The position numbers and the translations under genes are program-made. From SHXO01 sp964523885 (GTDB lineage Bacteria > Pseudomonadota > Gammaproteobacteria > Burkholderiales > SHXO01): DNA of 64,000 nt. Every line of letters starts with the position of its first letter. The first letter of the stretch is position 1. The stretch covers positions 5,900-69,899 of the forward strand of contig CAZFYX010000032.1 in NCBI GenBank assembly GCA_964523885.1, read 5' to 3'. Shown in pieces: positions 1 through 8,043 of this stretch. Below the pieces are notes generated by a model, which saw only the letters and a program-made list of their open reading frames with translations, ran no database searches and was not told the origin of the DNA.

Positions 1-796
1 GAGCGACCCGACCTACGAGGTCTACGCGATCAAGTACGCGCGGCTGATGCGCCGCTCGCCCGACAACTTCGTGGGCGGCGATCCGCACAACACGGAGATG
101 CCGCTCAACTACTACGTCTGGGTGATCTCCGGGAACGGTCGGCAGGTGGTGGTGGACACCGGCTTCACCGAGGCGATGGCGCGCAAGCGCCAGCGCACGA
201 TCATCAAGCCGGTCGAGGAAGGGCTGCTGGCGCTGGGCATCGAAACCGGCAAGGTCGAGGACGTGGTCATCACGCACATGCACTACGACCACGCCGGCAA
301 CGTGCCGCTGTTCCCGCGCGCCCGGTTCCACCTGCAGGACCTGGAGATGGAGTTCGCCACCGGCCGCCAGATGTGCCATCACGCGATGAGCCACGGCTAC
401 GAGGCGGACGACGTGTGCAACCTGGTGCGCTGCGTGTTCGACCGGCGGGTTGAGTTCCACCACGGCGTGGACACGATCGCGCCGGGCGTCGAGCTGCATC
501 ACATCGGCGGGCACACCAAGGGCATCCAGGCGGTTCGCGTTCGTACAAAGCGCGGCTGGGTGGTGCTGGCCTCGGATGCCAGCCACTTCTACGCGCACAT
601 CGAGCAGGACCGCGCGTTCCCCATCCTATACAACCTGGGGGACATGCTCGAGGGCTTCCGCACGCTGCGCAAGCTGGCGAGCTCGCCGCAGCACATCATC
701 CCGGGGCACGATCCGCTGGTGATGGACCGCTATCCGGTGGCGCGGGCGGGGATGGAGGACTGGATCGCGCGGCTGGATGTGGATCCGCGCGATTAG
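1..796 (+). CDS. MBL-fold metallo-hydrolase, N-acyl-homoserine lactonase-like (5' end missing)
   Basis: The frame is open to the left edge, so the true start lies outside the window; the first complete codon is at base 2. The zinc signature HMHYDHAG is followed by a His in GGHTKG, an Asp in ASDASH and a His in IPGHD. That is the full ligand set of a two-metal metallo-beta-lactamase fold enzyme. The overall pattern resembles the AttM/AiiA branch, which opens the lactone ring of acyl-homoserine lactones in the cytoplasm. Many relatives hydrolyse other lactones or esters, so the substrate is an inference. A strong inverted repeat lies just downstream and may end the transcript. Confidence 0.8.
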   Translation, partial: SDPTYEVYAIKYARLMRRSPDNFVGGDPHNTEMPLNYYVWVISGNGRQVVVDTGFTEAMARKRQRTIIKPVEEGLLALGIETGKVEDVVITHMHYDHAGNVPLFPRARFHLQDLEMEFATGRQMCHHAMSHGYEADDVCNLVRCVFDRRVEFHHGVDTIAPGVELHHIGGHTKGIQAVRVRTKRGWVVLASDASHFYAHIEQDRAFPILYNLGDMLEGFRTLRKLASSPQHIIPGHDPLVMDRYPVARAGMEDWIARLDVDPRD

Positions 797-808
797 CAGG
801 TAGTCGTT

Positions 809-903
809 CCCTCCCCTTCAAGGGGAGGGCCGGGGTGGGGATGGGTTTCCGGTGCAAACCGCCAGACCCATCCCCCTCCCAGCCTCCCCCTTGAAGGGGG
901 AGG
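809..903. repeat. Intergenic inverted repeat, CCCTCCCC/GGGGAGGG type
   Basis: Two arms of 38 bases (809-846 and 866-903) are near reverse complements, separated by 19 bases. Each arm also contains a small palindrome of the CCCCTTcAAGGGG kind. Related C-rich/G-rich hairpins recur at 7896-7988, 14578-14607 and 24514-24534, so this looks like a dispersed REP-like family rather than a gene-specific terminator. It lies between the lactonase-like gene and the response regulator and could stop or stabilise the upstream mRNA. Confidence 0.7.
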
Positions 904-1083
904 AGTCTTGTCACTGCCGCAGGCCACTGCGGGCTTCCTGCGCTCAGCTCTTGTATCGATCCCATTGCAGGACCGCGCCCGCTTGTTTCAATTGTTTCCA
1001 TCGTGTAATTCCAGGAGCTTTGCCCCCGCCCCGCCGCTAACATCCCCCGAAAAGCCGCGAATGCCAAATGGAGGGGGAAGCCG

Positions 1084-1809
1084 ATGAGCCGAAACACCAC
1101 GATCCTCGTCGTCGACGACGAAGCGGAGATCCGGGACGTGCTGACGGACTACTTCGTCGCACACGGCTACACCGCGCTCGGCGCGGATTCGGCCGCCGCA
1201 GCGCGCAACCTCATCACCCAGCACCAGATCGACGTCGCACTGCTCGACGTCACGATGCCCGGCGAGGACGGCCTGAGCCTGGCCCGCCACCTGCGCGAGC
1301 GCCACGCCGAGATCGCGATCGTCATGCTCACCGCGGCAGACGGCCTGGTGGACCGCATCGTGGGCCTGGAGATCGGTGCCGACGACTACGTCACCAAGCC
1401 GTTCGATCCGCGTGAGCTGCTCGCGCGGATCAAGGCGGTCCTGCGCAGGACCCGGGTGGAGGCACCCGCGCCCAAGTCCACACCTGCAAGCACGACCGTT
1501 CGCGTGGGCCGCTGCACGCTGGACGCCGCGGCCTACCAGCTGATCGACGACGCCGGCAAGGAAGTGCCGCTGTCGCCACTCGAGCTTTCGCTGCTGCAGG
1601 CGTTCCTGCAGCGCCCCAATCACGTGCTGACCCGCGAGCACATCCTCAACCTGAGTGGGAACAACGATTGGGATCCCTACGACCGCAGCGTGGACCTGCG
1701 CATCCTGCGGTTGCGGCGCAAGATCGAGCCGGACCCGGAGCATCCGCGCTACATCCGCACGGTGCGCGGCGGCGGCTACCGGTTCGTGCCCGGGGGAGCA
1801 GCAGAATGA
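1084..1809 (+). CDS. OmpR/PhoB-family DNA-binding response regulator
   Basis: The receiver domain spans about residues 5-118, with acidic pocket D11-D12, phospho-acceptor D55 (LLDVTMPG), T83 and K105 (TKPFD). The C-terminal winged-helix DNA-binding domain (about 138-236) has the usual family ending RTVRGGGYRF. It should activate or repress promoters when phosphorylated by the hybrid kinase two genes downstream. A strong Shine-Dalgarno (GGAGGGGG) precedes the ATG. A weak TTGTTT/TGTAAT pair with a short 15-base spacer lies at 983-1009. The stop overlaps the next start (ATGA), so regulator, binding protein and kinase are translationally coupled. Confidence 0.95.
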   Translation: MSRNTTILVVDDEAEIRDVLTDYFVAHGYTALGADSAAAARNLITQHQIDVALLDVTMPGEDGLSLARHLRERHAEIAIVMLTAADGLVDRIVGLEIGADDYVTKPFDPRELLARIKAVLRRTRVEAPAPKSTPASTTVRVGRCTLDAAAYQLIDDAGKEVPLSPLELSLLQAFLQRPNHVLTREHILNLSGNNDWDPYDRSVDLRILRLRRKIEPDPEHPRYIRTVRGGGYRFVPGGAAE

Positions 1810-2771
1810 GCGCCGCGAGGACACGCCTGTCCGCCTTCGTCCTCCTCGCGCTCGCCCTCGCCGGTTGCATGCGCGATCCGGAGCCGCCGCTGCGCATCGG
1901 CACCAACGTGTGGATCGGCAGCGAGCCGCTGTACCTCGCACGGGAGCTGGGTTACCTGGACCGCAACGCGGTCCAGCTGGTGGAGTACCCCTCCGCGAGC
2001 GAAGTGTCGCGTGCCTTCCGCAACCAGGCCATCGACGGCATGGTGATCAGCCTGGACGAGCTGTTCGTCCTCGCCGTGGACGGGCAGCGGCCCCGCATCG
2101 TCACCATCGTCGACGTCTCGCACGGTGCGGATGTGGTGGTCGGCCGCAGCAGCCTGCAGAAGATGAGCGACCTCAAGGGCAAGCGCATCGCCGTGGAGAG
2201 CGGTGCCCTGGGTGCGTTCGTCCTCGCGCGCGCGCTCACGCTCAACGGCATGCACGCGAGCGACGTGCGCATGGTGCACCTCGAATCCAACGAGCATCCT
2301 GCCGCGTTCCAGCAGGGACGCGTGGACGGCGCGGTGACGTTCGACCCCTTCCGCACCCAGCTGCTCACCGCCGGCGCACGCACGCTGTTCGACAGCAGTC
2401 AGATTCCCGGCGAGATCGTCGACCTGCTGGCGGTGCGCGATTCGGTGATCGAGAAGAATCCGCAGGCCGTGGATGCGCTGCTGCACGGCTGGTACAAGGC
2501 GCTCGCGTACCTGCGCCAGGACCCGGCCGATGCAGCGGCCCGCATGGCAGTGCGCGAGCAGATCTCGGGCGAGCAGTTCCAGCATGCCCTGGAGGGCCTG
2601 CGCTTCCCGTCCCGGGAGGAGAACCTGCAGATGCTCGCCGGGCCGGCGCCCAAACTGGTGGTCTCAGGGCGGCAGCTCATGAGCCTGATGGTGGATGCCA
2701 AGCTGCTGCGCAGCGGACTGGAGATCGACGGCCTGCTGGCGCCCGCGGCGCTGCAGAGGCTGTCGCCGTGA
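1806..2771 (+). CDS. Substrate-binding lipoprotein (NMT1/ThiY-SsuA-like), orphan in a two-component operon
   Basis: The protein has 321 residues. A short hydrophobic signal ends in the lipobox LALAGC with the lipidated Cys at residue 21. The mature part starts with RIGTNVWIGSEPLYLAREL and continues as a type-2 periplasmic binding protein of the NMT1/SsuA kind, which bind thiamine precursors, sulfonates or nitrate. No permease or ATPase gene accompanies it. It lies between a response regulator and a hybrid kinase, overlapping each by four bases (ATGA and GTGA). That suggests it presents a ligand to the kinase's periplasmic sensor domain instead of feeding a transporter. The ligand is unknown. 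Confidence 0.85.
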   Translation: MSAARTRLSAFVLLALALAGCMRDPEPPLRIGTNVWIGSEPLYLARELGYLDRNAVQLVEYPSASEVSRAFRNQAIDGMVISLDELFVLAVDGQRPRIVTIVDVSHGADVVVGRSSLQKMSDLKGKRIAVESGALGAFVLARALTLNGMHASDVRMVHLESNEHPAAFQQGRVDGAVTFDPFRTQLLTAGARTLFDSSQIPGEIVDLLAVRDSVIEKNPQAVDALLHGWYKALAYLRQDPADAAARMAVREQISGEQFQHALEGLRFPSREENLQMLAGPAPKLVVSGRQLMSLMVDAKLLRSGLEIDGLLAPAALQRLSP

Positions 2772-4684
2772 CGCGGTTGCTGCCCTCGTCGCTCAAGTTC
2801 ACCGTCCTGCTGGTCCTCCTCGGCTTCGCGGCGGCGCTCAGTGCGCTCAACCTCGTCTACCAGATCCCGCGCGCGCAGCGCGCGGTCGAGGAAGAGCACC
2901 GCGAGCGCCTGCTGCAGGAGCTCTCCCGGCTGCAGAGCACGCTGGAGTACCTGCTCCTCAAGGGGGACCTCGACGGCGCGCGCCGCGAGGTGGCGATCCT
3001 CGCGTCCAATCGCAACTACACCCTGGTGACACTGACCGACGATGCCGACACGGTGATCGCATCGACGCGCCGGATGTGGCTGGGCCGGCGCGGCCCGGAT
3101 GTGCTGCCGCAGTTCACGCCGGGCGCCGGCGCACCGGTCCTGGAGGGCCGGGACGTCCAGGTGGTGCACAACGCCAACGAGAACCTGCTGCTCGGCTACG
3201 CGGGCATCCCGATGGGCGGTGGCAGCAGCGAGCTGCGCAGCTCGCGCATGGGCCGGCTGTTCTTCGAGTACGACCTCACCCGTGCCAACGCAGCGGTCCG
3301 GGCGGAGATCACGGCGCAGTCGCTGTACTGGACGGGCTGGGTGATCGCCATGGCCGCGGCGCTATGGGTGATCTTCCACTTCCTGCTCACGCGGCGCACC
3401 GAGCAGCTGGTCCGGACTGCCGAGCAGCTCGCGGCCGGCAACCTGTCCGCCCGCAGCGCGCTGTCGGGCAAGGACGAGCTCGGACAGCTGGGCCGCGCCT
3501 TCGACGCGATGGCGTCGAAGATCGAGTACAGCGTCAAGGAGAAACGGCGCGCGGCCGAGGAACTGGCGCGCCAGCGCGAGATGCTGCACCAGCGCGAGAA
3601 GCTCGCCGCGCTGGGGTCGCTGCTCGCCGGCGTGGCGCACGAGCTGAACAACCCACTGTCGGTGGTGGTCGCGCGCGCGGCGATGCTCGAGGAGCACGAC
3701 GATTCCAGCGCGCGGACCGCCGCATCGAAGATCCGTGCGGCGGCCGAACGCTGTGCACGCATCGTCCGGACCTTCCTCGCCATGGCACGCAAGCAGCAGC
3801 CGGAGCGCGTGCCGGTGGCCCTGCACGAGGTGATCTCGGCCGCGCTCGATCTCACCGGCTATGCGCTCAAGACCAGCGGCGTCGAGGTGCGGCTGGACAT
3901 GGACCCCCGCATGCCGGCCGTACTCGCGGATCCCGACCAGCTGCACCAGGTGTTCATGAACCTGTTCATCAATGCACAGCAGGCCCTGCAGGACGTGCAG
4001 GGGCCGCGCGAGCTGCGTCTGGCCAGCCGCTGGGATGACTCCGCCGGCGTGGTGTGGATCGACGTGGCCGACAACGGGCCCGGCATCCCCGCCGATCTGC
4101 TCGGCCGCATCTTCGAGCCCTACTTCACCACCAAGCCCTCCGGCTCGGGCACGGGCGTGGGGTTGGCGGTGTGCCTGGGCATCATCGAGGCGCACGGGGG
4201 CTCCCTGTCGGTGGAGAGCGATGCAGGCTCCGGCACGGTGTTCACGGTGCAGCTGCCCGTCGCCGACGGCCAGGCGGTGAACGCCGGGCCGGGTGACCCC
4301 GAGGAATCGAGCGCAGGCCGGCATGCTGTGCTGGTCGTGGACGACGAGACCGAGGTGCGCGAAATGGTGGCGGAGGTGCTGCGCACCGCCGGCCACCGCG
4401 TGGCAGCGGCGGCCTCCGGAGACGAGGCGCTGGATCGGCTCGGACGCGAACGCTTCGACGTGATCATGACCGACATCCGCATGCCGGGCCTGGACGGGAT
4501 CGGCCTGTACGCGGAGATCGCGCGGCGCTGGCCGGACCAGGTCGGGCGCATCGTCTTCATGAGCGGCGACACTCTCACCGCCAACCTGCGCGAGTTTGCC
4601 GCCCGGAACGGCCGCCCCGTGATCGAGAAGCCGTTCTTGCCGGGCGATGTGCGCCGCGTGGTGGCCGAAGTCGTCGGCGCCTGA
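2768..4684 (+). CDS. Membrane hybrid sensor histidine kinase with C-terminal receiver
   Basis: The GTG start overlaps the previous stop. A first membrane helix (about residues 10-31) and a second (about 188-207) enclose a periplasmic sensor region of about 155 residues. HAMP follows, then a coiled coil and a dimerisation helix with phospho-His H291 (GVAHELNNP). The ATP-binding domain has DNGPGIP and GTGVGLAV. A receiver domain begins near residue 518, with phospho-acceptor D569 (MTDIRMPG). The kinase should autophosphorylate and pass phosphate to the OmpR-type regulator at the head of the operon; the attached receiver may act as an intermediate or a phosphate sink. Co-expression with a binding lipoprotein suggests indirect ligand sensing. 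Confidence 0.93.
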   Translation: MTRLLPSSLKFTVLLVLLGFAAALSALNLVYQIPRAQRAVEEEHRERLLQELSRLQSTLEYLLLKGDLDGARREVAILASNRNYTLVTLTDDADTVIASTRRMWLGRRGPDVLPQFTPGAGAPVLEGRDVQVVHNANENLLLGYAGIPMGGGSSELRSSRMGRLFFEYDLTRANAAVRAEITAQSLYWTGWVIAMAAALWVIFHFLLTRRTEQLVRTAEQLAAGNLSARSALSGKDELGQLGRAFDAMASKIEYSVKEKRRAAEELARQREMLHQREKLAALGSLLAGVAHELNNPLSVVVARAAMLEEHDDSSARTAASKIRAAAERCARIVRTFLAMARKQQPERVPVALHEVISAALDLTGYALKTSGVEVRLDMDPRMPAVLADPDQLHQVFMNLFINAQQALQDVQGPRELRLASRWDDSAGVVWIDVADNGPGIPADLLGRIFEPYFTTKPSGSGTGVGLAVCLGIIEAHGGSLSVESDAGSGTVFTVQLPVADGQAVNAGPGDPEESSAGRHAVLVVDDETEVREMVAEVLRTAGHRVAAAASGDEALDRLGRERFDVIMTDIRMPGLDGIGLYAEIARRWPDQVGRIVFMSGDTLTANLREFAARNGRPVIEKPFLPGDVRRVVAEVVGA

Positions 4685-4804
4685 CGCACTCCGACACCGG
4701 CCTGAAACAGCCGCGACACCAGCACCTTCTCCACGAAATCTTCCTGATGCGCACGCTCACTAGAGTGGGCGGCATCGATCTGGAAGCCCGCAGGAGGTGC
4801 AACG

Positions 4805-5545
4805 ATGTCCCGTCCGATCATCTCCGGTCGTCATGTTGAATGTCTCGAAGCGGAGCAGCTGCTCGCTCGCGCCATTCCGGCTGCGCAGCCACCGGCCCTT
4901 GTGCCCGTCGACGCCCCGGGCCCGGCGCAGCATCGCCAGCGCAGCAGGATGCCCGCCACGCTCCGGCAACGGCACGCGCAGAGACCACGCGTTGCCGCTG
5001 CGATCGAGCTGCTGCAGGACGGACGCCGTGTGCTGGTGCGGATGGCAAGCCGCGCGGACAGGCAGGCCGTACAGCAGTTCGTGCGCGGCCTTTCCACGGC
5101 CTCACGCTACAACCGCTTCTTCGCCCCGGTACGCGAGCTGTCGAATGATCAGCTCACCCGCATCACGCGTTCCAGTCTCCCGGATGCTCTGGCCGTCGTG
5201 GCCGAGGCGATCGACGAGTCGTACCCTCGCATCGTCGCCCTGGCTCAGTACGCATCCTGCGAGCCGCGGGTCGCGGAGTTTGCGGTCGTGGTGGACGACC
5301 GCTGGCAGCGGCAGGGGCTTGGGTCGCACCTGCTGCGCACGCTCGGGATGCACGCTGCACGGGCGGGCATCGCCCGCCTCACCGGCATGGTGCTCACCGA
5401 CAACTGGCCGATGCTGACACTGCTTGCGCGTTGCGGGTGTGAGCTGGCGGAGGACGCATACGATCGCGTGATCCACGCCGCGCTCTCGCTCGGCACCAGC
5501 GCGAGCGCCGGGAGCGTTGTCGGCCCGCCTGGCGCGGGACATTGA
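4805..5545 (+). CDS. GNAT-family N-acetyltransferase
   Basis: The protein has 246 residues. The first 60 or so are Pro/Ala/Arg-rich and match nothing I recognise. The rest is a GNAT fold with an acetyl-CoA loop in VDDRWQRQGLGSHLLRTL (the R/Q-x-x-G-x-G/A pattern). The N-proximal part (SRADRQAVQQF, SRYNRFFAPV) recalls the GNAT modules of bacterial protein lysine acetyltransferases, though no acyl-CoA synthetase-like domain is attached. The acceptor is unknown. A good ribosome site (GGAGGTGC) precedes the ATG. The gene is separate from the kinase operon by 120 bases and ends convergently with the next gene. Confidence 0.8.
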   Translation: MSRPIISGRHVECLEAEQLLARAIPAAQPPALVPVDAPGPAQHRQRSRMPATLRQRHAQRPRVAAAIELLQDGRRVLVRMASRADRQAVQQFVRGLSTASRYNRFFAPVRELSNDQLTRITRSSLPDALAVVAEAIDESYPRIVALAQYASCEPRVAEFAVVVDDRWQRQGLGSHLLRTLGMHAARAGIARLTGMVLTDNWPMLTLLARCGCELAEDAYDRVIHAALSLGTSASAGSVVGPPGAGH

Positions 5546-5565
5546 TGGAGCGGATCCGTGCGATT

Positions 5566-5582
5566 CAGCGGGAACCCCGCTG
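5566..5582. terminator. Short hairpin between convergent genes
   Basis: A 7-base-pair GC-rich stem (CAGCGGG/CCCGCTG) with a three-base loop lies in the 64-base gap between two convergent genes. There is no T-run, so a bidirectional intrinsic terminator is only a suggestion. Confidence 0.35.
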
Positions 5583-5609
5583 CCGCCGCCGCTGCAGCGC
5601 AGCAGGTGT

Positions 5610-6713
5610 TCAGTGGCCACCGAACCCCAGCACGAACGGGAGGACGATCGACACCGCGATGAGCACGATGATGATCCACTCCAGCACCTCCATGCGGCGC
5701 GTCGTCACACGATCCGACAGCTTCTGGTAGATGCGTTCGAGGGTGTCCAGCTTGCGCAGGATGCTGGCGTCCCAGTCGGACAGGTGAAAGCGCTCGGCCG
5801 CAAGGCGATACAGGCGCGCGAGGTACTGGTCGCCGAGCAGCTTCAGTGCGTTGTTGACGCCCTCGAACAGCAGTGCGCTGTCGACCTGCCACTGGGAGAT
5901 GTCGCGCAGGTCCGAGGGGTCGGACTTCAGGCCGAACCAGATCTTCGCGTGGCGGGTGAGGCGTTCGTAGGACTGCGTGAGCGCATCGTCCAGCCGCTGG
6001 TCGAGGAAGCGCATCTCCAGCAGCTCGACGTTGGCGAACTCCAGCACCGTGAGGATGTCGTCCGCCTCCTGGTCGATGACCAGCGCGGCGTTCCAGTCCA
6101 CCAGCACCAGGTCGCCCTCGCCATAGGAGATGCGGTGCGAGAGCGCATCGGTGACTTCGTCATCGGAGAGGGCGCGCGGCTCTGCCCGCAGGATCTGCGC
6201 GAGCTGCTGCCCGCGCTCACGGATCAACTCGTTCACCACGACCGGGCCTTCGAACGCCTCCACCTGGAAGATGACGTAATCCTCGACGAAGCTCGAGATC
6301 CGCGCAGCGGAGAGTGATCGCTGCACCATCGCCACCAGCGCCTCCACCCGGCGGCGCGAGTCCCCCAGCAGGGCGTCGTTTTCGTAGAGCAGCTCGCTCA
6401 GCTGCAGCAGGTCGGTCAGCTTGCCGCCCAGCGGGATCTGGTAGATGACGCTGACCGCGCCGAAGTCGTACAGGACCAGCTCGACCTGGAGGGGAACCTC
6501 CAGGTCGGGCGCGATCCTCAGCGGCGCGATGTCCTGGCTGATGCGTAGCGGCGCGGGACGGTATTCGAAGTAGCGCGGCGCCTTGCGCCGGTGGCGGATG
6601 GTTTCGCGCTGGGTACTGACCGTGATGCTGCGCTCGGCCGCGTCGAGATCGATGGACCAGGCGATGTCGTAGGCGAAGATGCTGTGGCAGAGGCCCCTGG
6701 CGACGGAAAGCAA
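5610..6713 (-). CDS. RMD1/YagE-family (DUF155) membrane-anchored protein
   Basis: The protein has 367 residues. The body resembles the RMD1/YagE family known from yeast mitochondrial RMD1/RMD8 and bacterial YagE. It ends with the family's characteristic amphipathic stretch and a single C-terminal membrane helix (EWIIIVLIAVSIVLPF). The molecular function of bacterial members is not established. The start is TTG, preceded by GGGGAG at good spacing; no nearby in-frame ATG gives a comparable N-terminus. It is convergent with the GNAT gene and 78 bases downstream of a LysR gene on the same strand. Confidence 0.8.
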   Translation of the reverse strand: MLSVARGLCHSIFAYDIAWSIDLDAAERSITVSTQRETIRHRRKAPRYFEYRPAPLRISQDIAPLRIAPDLEVPLQVELVLYDFGAVSVIYQIPLGGKLTDLLQLSELLYENDALLGDSRRRVEALVAMVQRSLSAARISSFVEDYVIFQVEAFEGPVVVNELIRERGQQLAQILRAEPRALSDDEVTDALSHRISYGEGDLVLVDWNAALVIDQEADDILTVLEFANVELLEMRFLDQRLDDALTQSYERLTRHAKIWFGLKSDPSDLRDISQWQVDSALLFEGVNNALKLLGDQYLARLYRLAAERFHLSDWDASILRKLDTLERIYQKLSDRVTTRRMEVLEWIIIVLIAVSIVLPFVLGFGGH

Positions 6714-6791
6714 GCGGCTCCCCGGTGGTTGCGGTACTGCGGATCTTACTCGCAGGTTCGCCGGATCGCCTCGGCCGGCAGGCGCAGCGGG

Positions 6792-7715
6792 TCAGGCCCG
6801 TGGATTCCAGCGCCCTTCCGCCACCAGCGTATCGACCTGCTGGCGCACGAACCCCACCAGCGCCCGCGCGGCCTTGGTGACCGGACGTTGCGTGGACGTG
6901 GCGACCACCAGGGTGCGGGTCATGGTGGGCTCGACGATCGACCACTTGCGAATGCGCCCGGCCTCGATCAGCGGGTGGACGCAGGAGTAGGACAGGATGG
7001 TGTAGCCCAGCCCCTTCTCGACCAGGCTCAGGGTCGAAGCCATCGCATCGATCTCGACCTGGACGTTGGGCGCGACGCCGGCACGGGCAAGGAAGTCCTC
7101 CACCAGGACGCGCAGGCCATGCGGACGACTCGGCAGGATCAGTGGAATCCCGGCGAGGCGCTTGCCGGTGATGGACTCGCCGCCGACGCCAGCGGGATCG
7201 CGTGCCGGTCCGAGCAGGAACAGCTCGTCGGTCACCAGTGGATCGACTGCCAGGACCGCAGTGCGGGGCGCGTTGTAGAGCACGGCGACGTCGATGCGGC
7301 CGGTGGTGAGCCACTCCAGCACGTGGCCGCTGAAGCCCTCCATCACGCCCAGCGAGACGCGCGGGAACTGCGCGCGGAACTGCCCGACCAGCGCCGCGGT
7401 GAGCACCGCCCCGACCGATGGCGGCATGCCGATCGTGACCTTGCCGGCTGGTGCCGACCCGATGGCGCTGATCGCGCGCTTCGCGCCGGCGGTGGTCTCC
7501 AGCACGCCGCGCGCGTGCTGCTCGAGGATGCGACCGGCTTCGGTCAGGACGATGCCGCGGCCGGTGCGGTGGTAGAGCTGGGTGCCGAGCTCGTTCTCCA
7601 GCGCGCGGATCTGGCGGCTGAGCACCGGCTGCGGCACGGACAGGCGCACCGCAGCACGCGAGAAGGCACCCGCTTCGGCGATGGCGATGAAGTATTCGAG
7701 CTGGCGCAGTTCCAT
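6792..7715 (-). CDS. LysR-family transcriptional regulator
   Basis: The protein has 307 residues. The winged helix-turn-helix is at residues 1-60 (MELRQLEYFIAIAEAGAFSR, then PQPVLSRQIRALE). The effector-binding domain follows, with a typical LTTGRIDVAVLYNAP segment. The pattern recalls the Nac/Cbl-like group, but that is weak evidence for a role. No divergent metabolic gene adjoins it, since the upstream side is the REP-bearing gap after the helicase, so its target cannot be inferred from position. Confidence 0.9.
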   Translation of the reverse strand: MELRQLEYFIAIAEAGAFSRAAVRLSVPQPVLSRQIRALENELGTQLYHRTGRGIVLTEAGRILEQHARGVLETTAGAKRAISAIGSAPAGKVTIGMPPSVGAVLTAALVGQFRAQFPRVSLGVMEGFSGHVLEWLTTGRIDVAVLYNAPRTAVLAVDPLVTDELFLLGPARDPAGVGGESITGKRLAGIPLILPSRPHGLRVLVEDFLARAGVAPNVQVEIDAMASTLSLVEKGLGYTILSYSCVHPLIEAGRIRKWSIVEPTMTRTLVVATSTQRPVTKAARALVGFVRQQVDTLVAEGRWNPRA

Positions 7716-8043
7716 GCCGCGGTCAGAGGGCGCGGCTCGGATGCGTATGCCGAGGGGCGCGATTGATGAATCGCGCCGGATTGTAACCTCGATTCCCCGC
7801 GCTAGCGCTTGCGCTGCTGCTCCGCGATCAGGGGGGATGGGTTCGGACGAGGAGGCGTGTCACATCGATCTGCAGCTGGCGCTCCGTGCGGCATCACCCT
7901 CGCCCTATCCTCCCCCGTCGAATGAGAGGGGGGAACACCAGGACCACGCTCCCCTCGCCCCTTGCGGGAGAGGGGCCGGGGGTGAGGGGTTCAGACGAGC
8001 AGGCGGTTCACATCGATCTGCAGCTTGCGGCTGCAACCAAGCC
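7716..8043. repeat. Gene-free gap with 40-bp direct repeats flanking a REP-like inverted pair
   Basis: Two imperfect direct repeats of 40 bases (7841-7880 and 7989-8028, 35 matches) bracket a segment of 108 bases. That segment carries opposed C-rich and G-rich arms (7896-7932 and 7949-7988) of the CCCCTCGCCCC/GGGGAGAGG kind seen elsewhere in the window. The gap follows the helicase stop codon and precedes the LysR gene, both on the minus strand. The rest of the gap shows no convincing coding or promoter signal. Confidence 0.6.

Noticed and set aside
1655..2767. N-terminal extension of the hybrid kinase frame reaching back through the binding-protein gene
   Set aside because: The upstream part is Arg-rich and overlaps two real genes in other frames. 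The GTG that overlaps the binding-protein stop begins a normal membrane-anchored kinase.
4805..5545. PhnO-type aminophosphonate acetyltransferase to complete the phn set
   Set aside because: The GNAT protein is 49 kb from the phn operon, has a long non-PhnO N-terminus and no phosphonate neighbours.
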